The translations under genes and the position numbers were made by a program. From assembly GCA_030526515.1 (NCBI GenBank), contig JAUNCQ010000027.1, positions 1 through 33,255 on the forward strand: DNA of 33,255 nt. Direction: 5' to 3'. This stretch comes from Coriobacteriia bacterium (GTDB taxonomy: Bacteria; Actinomycetota; Coriobacteriia; Coriobacteriales; Eggerthellaceae). Below are positions 1 to 8,383 of the stretch, piece by piece. The notes beneath the pieces are model-generated. The model was given only the letters and a program-made list of their open reading frames with translations. It did no database searches and was not told the origin of the DNA. The stretch's first letter is position 1; the number at the start of each line of letters is the position of its first letter.

Positions 1-63
1 GAGAGGAGCCCCTGGCTCATTCCTTGTATTTACACCACTTTACGGACGCGACCCCAGGCGCCG

Positions 64-140
64 CTCCACAGGTCGGGGAACTGCCATTTGGCACCCCTCG
101 AAAGGGGGTCCAACTCCACAGGTCGGGGAATTGCCACTTG
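64..140. repeat. Direct repeat pair flanking a small hairpin
   Basis: A 27-bp sequence beginning CTCCACAGGTCGGGGAA occurs at 64-90 and again at 114-140 with two mismatches. Between the copies lies a small inverted repeat, ACCCC at 93-97 against GGGGT at 105-109. The rest of 1-298 holds no convincing gene; short open frames there are not supported by a ribosome binding site. The arrangement looks like a dispersed intergenic element, but a genome-wide comparison would be needed to call it a family. Confidence 0.7.
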
Positions 141-258
141 CGCGGTTGGGAGGCAGGGCTCGGCGGCGGGGGCGCGAGCTCGGTCGGGCCTTGGGGCGCC
201 CGCGGCACGGCCTCGCGGCGATGCGCGCAGTCGGCGCGCAGCCGCGCACCAGATTCGG

Positions 259-264
259 TAGAAT
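259..264 (+). promoter_or_regulatory. Candidate -10 box TAGAAT
   Basis: TAGAAT lies 34 bases before the start codon at 299 and leaves room for a short leader with its own Shine-Dalgarno sequence. No good -35 box is visible at 16-18 bp. The same TAGAAT hexamer precedes the genes at 17164 and 29407. Confidence 0.4.
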
Positions 265-298
265 CGTGCCCAAAGAAACGCGAGCGATAGGAGGCAGC

Positions 299-2125
299 AT
301 GCCGGCATTGACTGAGTACGACGTTGTGGTGATCGGCGCGGGCGTGGTGGGATGTTGCGCCGCTCGAGAGCTTTCTCGCTATGACCTGCGCACGGTGGTG
401 CTGGAGGCGGGCTTGGACATTGCCTGCGGCGCAACCCGTGCCAACTCCGGCATCGTCCACACCGGCTACGACCCCGAGCCCGGCACCCTGAAGGCCGCCT
501 ATAACGTGCGGGGCGCGGCCCTGTTCCCGGCGCTTCAGCGGGAGCTGGCCTTTGCGTATCGCAAGAACGGCGCCCTGGTGGTGGCCTTTTCCCCGGACGA
601 GGTGGCAACCCTCCATGAGCTGGCGGAGCGCGCCCAGGCCAACGGTGCGCCGGCGGTGACCGTGGTGGACCAGGCGCAGCTGCGCGAGCTGGAGCCGGGC
701 GTTTCGCCCCAGGCAGTGGCAGCGCTGCACGTGCCCGACAGCGGCATCTGCGATCCCTACGGCTTTGCCCTGGCCCTGGCGGAAAACGCTGCCGACAACG
801 GCGTGGAGTTCGCCTTCGACGCCCGCGTGGCCTCCATCCAGGCGACCGACGCCGGCTACCAGGTGACCCTGGCCGACGGCACCCAGCTGCAGGCCCGCGC
901 CGTGGTGAACACGGCGGGCGCGTATTCGGACGAAATCAACAACATGGTCAGCGCCCGCAAGCTGCGCATCGCCCCACGCCGCGGCGAGTATCACCTGTTC
1001 AAGGAAGGCGTCCACGCCTTCGACCACACCATGTTCCCCGTGCCTACCAAGGAGGGCAAGGGCATCCTGGTAGGCACTGCCGCCTTCGGCAACCAGTTCG
1101 TGGGCCCCAACGCCGTGCCCCAGGAAAGCCGTGCGGACGTGGCTACCACCGCCGTGGGCTTGGACCAGGTCATGGACCAGGCGGCGCGCCTGTGGCCGGA
1201 CGTGGCGGAGCATACGGTCATCGCAAACTACGCGGGCATCCGTGCCACCAACGCGGAAACCGGCGACTTCGTGATCGGGCCGGTGGAGGACGCACCGGGC
1301 TTCTTCAACGCCGCGTGCATCGACTCCCCGGGCCTGGCCAGCGCCCCGGCCATCGGCGCCGACCTGGCCTCCTGGGTGGCCGAGTACCTGCAGGCTGCGC
1401 CCAACCCGACCTTCGACCCGCGCCGTGTGCCGGCGCCGCTGCTGTTCATGATGGACGACCAGGCCAGGGAGCGCCTGATCCAGGAGGATCCGCGCTTCGG
1501 CTCCAAGATCTGCGGCTGCGCCAACGTAACGGAGGGCGAGGTCGTGGCGGCCCTGCACCGCAGCATCCCGGTGCTGTGCTTCGAGGCCCTGAAGTGGCGC
1601 ACCGGCGTGACCATGGGCGAATGCCAGGGCGGCCGCTGCGTGCCCCGCATCCTGGCGGTCATGGCCGCCGAGCTGGGGGTGGAGCCCTGCACCATCCCGC
1701 GTCGCGCCGCGGGCTCCTACCTGGTGAGCCATCGCCGCTGCGCCGTGGAGGTGGCTCTGCCGCCCAAGCCCAACCGCGTGTACGAGAAGCCCCGGTCCAT
1801 GTACCGCATCCCCGGTGCCCGCGCCGCCGGCGTGTTCTCCGCCTACGGCGCCCTGTGCACCATGGCCCGGACGGGTTACTTGCCGGGCGAAACCGTGCTG
1901 GTGTGGGGCGGCCTGGACGCCGCCGACGAATGCGCCGCGGAGCTGGAGCGCGCCGGCGCCCAGGTGATCCGCGTCCGTGACGGCCAGGTGCTGCGAGTCG
2001 ACGGCGACCTGCGGGTGGAGGCCGTGGTGATCGCCGCCCCCGACGGCACCCAGACCACCTATGCCTGCGATGCCCTGATCATGTCCGACCAGATGCTGGA
2101 CCACGTCCCGGTCCGCGGCCACTAG
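299..2125 (+). CDS. GlpA/LhgO-like FAD oxidoreductase with BFD [2Fe-2S] domain and a partner-like C-terminal segment
   Basis: Predicted 608-residue flavoprotein of the anaerobic glycerol-3-phosphate dehydrogenase GlpA / YgaF (DAO) family, which oxidises a hydroxy-acid or glycerol-3-phosphate type substrate. The N-terminus has a Rossmann FAD motif (VVVIGAGVVG) and a typical DAO segment (RANSGIVHTGYD). Residues about 403-450 form a BFD-like [2Fe-2S] domain with Cys405, Cys407, Cys442 and Cys447 (ICGCANVTEGE and MGECQGGRC). The last ~120 residues resemble part of the FAD/NAD oxidoreductase usually encoded next to this gene (GVFSAYGA, then GYLPGETVLVWGGLDAADE). No separate partner gene or DUF1667 gene follows. 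The ATG at 299 is chosen because GGAGG stands just upstream; an in-frame ORF extends back to 131 without a ribosome binding site. The substrate cannot be fixed from sequence. Confidence 0.85.
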   Translation: MPALTEYDVVVIGAGVVGCCAARELSRYDLRTVVLEAGLDIACGATRANSGIVHTGYDPEPGTLKAAYNVRGAALFPALQRELAFAYRKNGALVVAFSPDEVATLHELAERAQANGAPAVTVVDQAQLRELEPGVSPQAVAALHVPDSGICDPYGFALALAENAADNGVEFAFDARVASIQATDAGYQVTLADGTQLQARAVVNTAGAYSDEINNMVSARKLRIAPRRGEYHLFKEGVHAFDHTMFPVPTKEGKGILVGTAAFGNQFVGPNAVPQESRADVATTAVGLDQVMDQAARLWPDVAEHTVIANYAGIRATNAETGDFVIGPVEDAPGFFNAACIDSPGLASAPAIGADLASWVAEYLQAAPNPTFDPRRVPAPLLFMMDDQARERLIQEDPRFGSKICGCANVTEGEVVAALHRSIPVLCFEALKWRTGVTMGECQGGRCVPRILAVMAAELGVEPCTIPRRAAGSYLVSHRRCAVEVALPPKPNRVYEKPRSMYRIPGARAAGVFSAYGALCTMARTGYLPGETVLVWGGLDAADECAAELERAGAQVIRVRDGQVLRVDGDLRVEAVVIAAPDGTQTTYACDALIMSDQMLDHVPVRGH

Positions 2126-2271
2126 GGGAGCATTGGGACCCGCGCTACTCTGATCCCGAAATTCCTACCCGCACACGGGGTAATGAGGCCCTGACCGCCA
2201 GATGTAACACCCCGTTTACAAATCTAGGCGTATTGTGGCCTTACATAACTTTTCTGCGAAAGGACGCGCTC

Positions 2272-3192
2272 ATGTTCAAGATCCACTGCCTGAACAACAT
2301 CAGCAAGGTCGGCCTGGCCGAGCTCACCGACCAGTACGAGCTCACCGACAACATCGAGGAGGCTGACGCCATCCTAGTCCGTAGCGCCAACATGCACGAA
2401 ATGGAGCTGCCCGCCAGCGTCAAGTGCATCGCCCGCGCCGGCGCCGGCGTGAACAACATCCCGCTGGAGGCCCTGGCCGAGGCCGGCGTGCCCGTGTTCA
2501 ACACCCCGGGCGCCAACGCCAACGCCGTGAAGGAGCTGGTCCTGTGCGGCATGCTGCTGGCTGCCCGTGACGTGGTGGGCGGCATCGAGTGGGTCAAGGA
2601 AAATGCCCAGGACGAAAACATCGCCAAGTCCGCTGAAAAGGCCAAGAAGGCCTTCGCTGGCGGCGAGATCATGGGCAAGACCCTGGGCGTGATCGGCCTG
2701 GGCGCCATCGGCAAGCTGGTCGTGGCCGCCGCCGAGGCCCTGGGCATGAAGGTCGTGGGCTACGACCCGTTCCTGGATGCCGAAAAGGCCGCTGCCATCT
2801 CCCCGAACATGACCTTCACCACGGAGCTTTCCGAGCTCATGGCCGCTGCCAACTACGCCACCATCCACGTGCCGGCCATGCCTGCCACCAAGGGCATGAT
2901 CAACGCCGAGCTGCTGGCTGCCGCCCCGGAGGGCCTGGTCTTCCTGAACTTCAGCCGCGACACCCTGGTCAACAACGCCGACATGGCCGCTGCCCTGGAG
3001 TCCGGCAAGGTGGCCCGCTACGTGACCGACTTCGCCACGCCTGAGGTGGTCGCCATGAAGAACGCCCTGGTCATGCCCCATCTGGGCGCATCCACGGCTG
3101 AGGCCGAGGACAACTGTGCTCGCATGGCTGCCCAGGAGGTCATGGCCTACCTGGAGCGGGGCGAAAAGATCCACTGCGTGAACATGAAGTAG
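2272..3192 (+). CDS. serA: D-3-phosphoglycerate dehydrogenase, short form without ACT domain
   Basis: NAD-dependent D-2-hydroxyacid dehydrogenase of 306 residues, most like the first enzyme of serine synthesis. The nucleotide-binding loop is GVIGLGAIG near residues 141-149. Catalytic residues of the family are visible: Arg229 in NFSRDTLVN, Glu258 in DFATPE and His270 in MPHLGAS. The protein stops at VMAYLERGEKIHCVNMK, the point at which longer Firmicutes-type homologues of about 390 residues continue into a regulatory ACT domain, so feedback control by serine through ACT is not expected. The ATG at 2272 follows GAAAGGA; a further in-frame start at 2233 has no such site. The VanZ-like gene follows after 8 bases. 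No serC or serB is present, and another 2-hydroxyacid substrate is possible. Confidence 0.82.
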   Translation: MFKIHCLNNISKVGLAELTDQYELTDNIEEADAILVRSANMHEMELPASVKCIARAGAGVNNIPLEALAEAGVPVFNTPGANANAVKELVLCGMLLAARDVVGGIEWVKENAQDENIAKSAEKAKKAFAGGEIMGKTLGVIGLGAIGKLVVAAAEALGMKVVGYDPFLDAEKAAAISPNMTFTTELSELMAAANYATIHVPAMPATKGMINAELLAAAPEGLVFLNFSRDTLVNNADMAAALESGKVARYVTDFATPEVVAMKNALVMPHLGASTAEAEDNCARMAAQEVMAYLERGEKIHCVNMK

Positions 3193-3200
3193 GACGCCCC

Positions 3201-3677
3201 TTGACGTGGTTCAAGACTCTGCGCGGCCCCAGGTCCGCTGCGGCGATCAGCTGGATTGCCGTGGTGGCCTGGGCCGCCTTCATTTTTGCGGCCAGCGCCC
3301 ATACCGGCTCCGACTTCCGGGACCAGACCGACTGGCTGGGCCAGCTGAAGGCCCAGCTGGACGCCTGGCTGGCGGCCGCGGCCATCCCCGGGCTCACCGA
3401 GTCCTCCAGCCTGGGCCACTTCACCGAGTACACGGTGCTGGGCGCGCTGCTGGCCAATGCCCTGCGACACCACCTGCCGCTGGGCCGGGCCTGCCTGGCG
3501 GCCATTGTCCTGGCCAGCTGCTACGGCGTCACCGACGAGCTGCACCAGCTCTTCGTGCCCGACCGCTGCTGCGACCCCGCCGACTGGGTGGTGGACACCC
3601 TGGGCGCGGCGCTGGGAGCGGGCCTGGCGGGTGGGGCTTTCGCCCGAAAGACGGACGGCCGCGGTCAAGGGAACTGA
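3201..3677 (+). CDS. VanZ-like family membrane protein
   Basis: Small integral membrane protein of 158 residues with about four hydrophobic stretches. It carries the VanZ-family motifs SLGHFTEYTVLG (His and Glu in a helix) and YGVTDELHQLFVPDR followed by a DWVVDTLGAALG segment. The family includes VanZ of teicoplanin resistance, but most members have no known function. The start is a TTG at 3201, 8 bases after the serA stop; AGGA at the serA stop could act as Shine-Dalgarno sequence. A GTG at 3206 is in another frame. It is probably co-transcribed with the dehydrogenase upstream. The 3' end overlaps the first copy of the 24-bp repeat described at 3667-3738. Confidence 0.8.
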   Translation: MTWFKTLRGPRSAAAISWIAVVAWAAFIFAASAHTGSDFRDQTDWLGQLKAQLDAWLAAAAIPGLTESSSLGHFTEYTVLGALLANALRHHLPLGRACLAAIVLASCYGVTDELHQLFVPDRCCDPADWVVDTLGAALGAGLAGGAFARKTDGRGQGN

Positions 3678-3738
3678 GCGGGACTTGGCCAAGGGGACGG
3701 AGCGCAATCTGTCCAAGAGGGCGAAGCGGGGCGCCGTA
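3667..3738. repeat. Three degenerate 24-bp tandem repeats
   Basis: Units start at 3667, 3691 and 3715 and share the pattern AAGGG-AC-GAGCG-...-CC; the first two are the most alike and the third has drifted. In one frame they would read KGTERDLA, KGTERNLS and KRAKRGAV, but no start or ribosome binding site supports translation. The rest of 3678-3944 holds a promoter and a leader hairpin. Confidence 0.6.
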
Positions 3739-3846
3739 AGCCCTGAGGTCGCCTGGTTCTGACCTGGGCCTTTGGGCGCGGCATGCCGTTGCTCGTAAAA
3801 TGATTGTGAAATTCATGAGATACCACAGGGAATCAAAGTATTTCCC

Positions 3847-3852
3847 TATAAT
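3847..3852 (+). promoter_or_regulatory. Candidate -10 box TATAAT of the carboxylase operon
   Basis: A perfect TATAAT followed by GG lies 92 bases before the carboxyltransferase start, in the most AT-rich part of this intergenic region. No convincing -35 box is seen. It implies a leader of about 85 nt. Confidence 0.5.
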
Positions 3853-3878
3853 GGAAAGCTACTACAACCAGCTGTTTG

Positions 3879-3911
3879 CACGGGTCCGCCTGGAAGCTTT
3901 GCGGATCCGTG
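3879..3911 (+). promoter_or_regulatory. Leader stem-loop before the carboxylase operon
   Basis: CACGGGTCCGC (3879-3889) pairs with GCGGATCCGTG (3901-3911) in an 11-bp stem with one G-U pair and an 11-nt loop. It lies between the -10 box and the Shine-Dalgarno sequence and is not followed by a T-run, so it is not a terminator. The role is unknown; mRNA stability or protein binding are possible. Confidence 0.5.
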
Positions 3912-3944
3912 GCACTTTGACGTGAAGAAAGGGGTGTTTGCCCA

Positions 3945-5825
<1,881 letters not shown>

Positions 5826-5844
5826 GGCGAAGGGGAATCGATCA

Positions 5845-7197
5845 ATGTTCGATAAGATCCTGATTGCCAACCGCGGCGAGGTTGCCCTGCGCGTCATGCG
5901 CGCCTGCCGCGAGCTGGGCGTGAAGACCGTCGCCGTGTACTCCACGGAGGACGAGAACACGTATCCCGTTCAGTATGCGGACGAAAAGGTATGCATCGGT
6001 CCCGCTCCGGCGAACCAGAGCTACCTGATCATGAGCAACATCATCATGGCCGCCAAGACCACCGGCGCCCAGGCAATCCACCCGGGCTACGGCTTCCTGG
6101 CGGAAAACGCCGACTTCGCCCGCAAGTGCCAGGAGGAGGGCCTGGTGTTCATCGGCCCCTCCCCGGAGTGCATCGAGTCCATGGGCGACAAGTCCACGGC
6201 CCGCGAGACCATGATGGCTTGTGGCGTCCCCACCGTTCCCGGCTCCGACGGCTGCATTGACACCGTCGAGGAGGCCGCCCAGTTCGCCGAGCGCGTGGGC
6301 TACCCCGTGCTGATCAAGGCTACCGCTGGCGGCGGCGGCAAGGGCATGCGCGAGGTGCATGACCCGGCCGACCTGGCTGCCCAGTACCAGGCCGCCCGTA
6401 CCGAGGCAGGCGCTGCCTTCGGCAACGACGGCGTGTACCTGGAGAAGCTGGTGCTGCGTCCCCGTCACGTCGAGGTGCAGGTCCTGGCTGACGACTTCGG
6501 CAACCGCGTTGCCCTGTGCGAGCGTGACTGCTCCATCCAGCGTCGTCACCAGAAGCTGCTGGAAGAGGCTCCGTCCCCGGCACTGACCGAGGACCTGCGT
6601 CGTGCCATGGGCGTCGCCGCCCTGAAGGCGGTCCGCGCCGTGGACTACCGCAACGCCGGCACCATCGAGTTCCTGCTGGACACCGACGGCCACTTCTACT
6701 TCATGGAGATGAACACCCGCGTGCAGGTGGAGCATCCGGTTTCCGAGGAGATCACCGGCGTGGACATCATCAAGGAGCAGCTGCGCATTGCCTCCGGCGA
6801 GCCCATGAGCTGCGCAAAGCGCGCACCGTTTTCGCCCAACGGCCATGCCATCGAGTTCCGCATCAACGCCGAGGATCCCGAGCATGGCTTCCGTCCGTGC
6901 CCCGGCACCATCACCGCATTCGACGCTCCGGCAGGTCCGGGAGTTCGCGTGGAAAGCTATGTGCGTGCAGGATCTCGCATTTCGCCGTATTATGATTCCT
7001 TGGTAGCAAAGCTGATCGTGCACGGCCAGGACCGCGAAGAGGCTCTTCAGCGCGCCGAGCGTGCTCTGGACGAGTTCCGCATCGAGGGCATTGCCACCAC
7101 GATTCCGTTCCACAAGCGCGTCTTGCAGAACGAAGCCTTCCGTGAGGGCAACGTGACCACGGACTTCATCGAGACGCAGATGGGAGACGTACTATGA
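5845..7197 (+). CDS. accC: Biotin carboxylase subunit
   Basis: ATP-grasp biotin carboxylase of 450 residues, the usual AccC length. It carboxylates the biotin of the carrier domain with bicarbonate and ATP. It has the N-terminal motif [17 protein letters not shown], the glycine-rich ATP loop GGGGKGM near residues 164-170, [13 protein letters not shown], the [19 protein letters not shown] block and the catalytic-site stretch [18 protein letters not shown]. The ATG lies 6-10 bases after AAGGGG. It sits directly behind the carboxyltransferase-BCCP fusion, so that protein is its obvious biotin donor; one AccC may serve both pyruvate carboxylation and fatty-acid synthesis. The stop codon overlaps the asp23 start (ATGA). 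Confidence 0.93.
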   Translation: MFDKILIANRGEVALRVMRACRELGVKTVAVYSTEDENTYPVQYADEKVCIGPAPANQSYLIMSNIIMAAKTTGAQAIHPGYGFLAENADFARKCQEEGLVFIGPSPECIESMGDKSTARETMMACGVPTVPGSDGCIDTVEEAAQFAERVGYPVLIKATAGGGGKGMREVHDPADLAAQYQAARTEAGAAFGNDGVYLEKLVLRPRHVEVQVLADDFGNRVALCERDCSIQRRHQKLLEEAPSPALTEDLRRAMGVAALKAVRAVDYRNAGTIEFLLDTDGHFYFMEMNTRVQVEHPVSEEITGVDIIKEQLRIASGEPMSCAKRAPFSPNGHAIEFRINAEDPEHGFRPCPGTITAFDAPAGPGVRVESYVRAGSRISPYYDSLVAKLIVHGQDREEALQRAERALDEFRIEGIATTIPFHKRVLQNEAFREGNVTTDFIETQMGDVL

Positions 7198-7538
7198 TGA
7201 AAGAGCTGAATATCGACGGCATGTCCATTTCGCCCAGCGTGGTCGAGACCATCGTGTCCATTGCCACCAGCGAAGTTGCCGGCGTTGCCTCCGTGGGCGC
7301 TGCAGGTCCCTCCGGTCTGCTGGGCAAGCTTTCCAAGCAGCCCGCCAGCCAGGGCATTGAGGTTTCCGTGAACGAGGACAACACCCTGCACATTGCCGTG
7401 CGCGTTGACGTGAAGGGCGGCTACGTGATCCCCGAGCTGGCAGCCAGCATCCGACAGGCTGTGGCTGACGCTGTGCTGACCCAGGCGGGTCTGCGCGTGG
7501 GCGACGTTGACGTCTACATCGACGGCATTCAGTTCTAA
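7194..7538 (+). CDS. Asp23/Gls24 family envelope stress protein (YqhY-like)
   Basis: 114-residue Asp23 (alkaline shock) family protein. It shows the conserved core with [20 protein letters not shown] at the N-terminus, [25 protein letters not shown] in the middle and [12 protein letters not shown] at the C-terminus. In Bacillus the homologue YqhY sits between accC and nusB and affects acetyl-CoA carboxylase activity; the same position here suggests the same job. It overlaps accC by 4 bases and is translationally coupled to it. Two adjacent ATGs (7194 and 7197) are possible starts. Confidence 0.88.
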   Translation: MMKELNIDGMSISPSVVETIVSIATSEVAGVASVGAAGPSGLLGKLSKQPASQGIEVSVNEDNTLHIAVRVDVKGGYVIPELAASIRQAVADAVLTQAGLRVGDVDVYIDGIQF

Positions 7539-7563
7539 ATCAATCGTTTTTCAGAGGGCTTTC

Positions 7564-7602
7564 GCCGTGCCCGCTCGGTCCCTTGCGACCGGCGGGTTCG
7601 GC
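7564..7602 (+). promoter_or_regulatory. Stem-loop between asp23 and nusB
   Basis: CCCGC-T-CGGTC (7570-7580) pairs with GACCG-GCGGG (7587-7596) around a 6-nt loop, with an outer GCCG/CGGC pairing (7564-7567 with 7599-7602). There is no T-run after it, so it is more likely an RNA processing or stability element than a terminator. It lies in the only large gap inside the operon. Confidence 0.5.
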
Positions 7603-7646
7603 GTGGGCCCTTGCCTGACTTTTACCTATGTACCTACGGGAGAACC

Positions 7647-8165
7647 ATGTCTAAGAAGCACAAGAATACCGGCGCCCGTCGTGCCGCCCTGCAGGCCCTG
7701 TACGCAGGCGCCATTGCGGAAAAGAAGGCGGCCTTCCTGATTGCCCAGGGCCTGTTCCTGGAGGACAGCGAAAAGATGTCCGACTACGCTGAGCAGCTGG
7801 TCGCCGGCACCGAGCGCTATCAGAAGGAAATCGACTCCTACCTGGAGGAAGCGTCTGACAACTGGGCGCTGGACCGCATGCCCATCGTGGACCGCACCAT
7901 CCTGCGCCTTGCCGTGTACGAGATGGTCTATGAGATCAACGTGCCCCTGTCCGTCACCATCAACGAGGCCGTTGAGCTGGCAAAGGCCTTCGGCGGCGAG
8001 GACGATTCCCCGCGCTTCGTCAACGGCGTGCTGGGCCGCATTGCCAAGCGCCTGGAGGCGGCTGTTTCGCCCGCTGCATCTGAGGAAGCGGAGCAGGGCG
8101 AAAGCGCCGCTGCTGAGGCTGCCCCTGAGGTCGCAGCCGAGCCCCAGGTTGAGGAAGCGGAGTAA
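7647..8165 (+). CDS. nusB: Transcription antitermination factor NusB
   Basis: 172-residue NusB. With NusE (S10) it binds boxA RNA and supports rRNA antitermination. The family pattern is clear: [12 protein letters not shown] at the N-terminus, then [56 protein letters not shown] (shown without one residue of the doubled Asp). The last ~40 residues are an Ala/Glu-rich tail beyond the usual fold (E. coli NusB has 139 residues) and are probably disordered. The ATG at 7647 follows GGGAG; an in-frame start at 7611 lies in the hairpin region and has no ribosome binding site. xseB follows 2 bases after the stop. Confidence 0.93.
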   Translation: [172 protein letters not shown]

Positions 8166-8167
8166 CC

Positions 8168-8383
8168 ATGAGCAATGCTGCGGTGCCTTCCGGCTCCTAC
8201 GAGCAGCTGAAGGAGCGCCTGGATCAGATCGTCGATGCCGTGAGTGTTGACGACCTGAGCCTGGACGAGGCCCTTGACCTGTACGAGGAGGCGGTGAAGC
8301 TGGGCATGCGCGCCAGCGAGCTCATTGAGCAGGACACCCGACCCCAGAGTGAGGAGCCGGCGGATGAGTCAGCGAATTCTTGA
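8168..8383 (+). CDS. xseB: Exodeoxyribonuclease VII small subunit
   Basis: 71-residue XseB, which with XseA degrades single-stranded DNA to oligonucleotides. The hallmark helical core is present (SYEQLKERLDQIVDAV, then LSLDEALDLYEEAVKLGM), followed by a short acidic tail. The length matches the family. The Shine-Dalgarno sequence (GGAAGCGGAG) lies inside the end of nusB. The large subunit xseA is not in the window, although in Bacillus it directly precedes xseB. The last 20 bases overlap dxs. Confidence 0.9.
   Translation: MSNAAVPSGSYEQLKERLDQIVDAVSVDDLSLDEALDLYEEAVKLGMRASELIEQDTRPQSEEPADESANS

Noticed and set aside
64-140. CRISPR-like array
   Set aside because: Only two repeat copies, no regular spacers and no cas genes.
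17-2122. 701-residue open frame on the minus strand opposite the GlpA-like gene
   Set aside because: Low-complexity His/Gly/Ala/Arg-rich translation typical of the antisense of GC-rich genes; the plus-strand gene has clear motifs and a ribosome binding site.
3457-3762. Alternative plus-strand open frame carrying KGTER repeats
   Set aside because: It overlaps the VanZ-like gene in another frame and has no Shine-Dalgarno sequence; the repeat is better treated as a DNA element.
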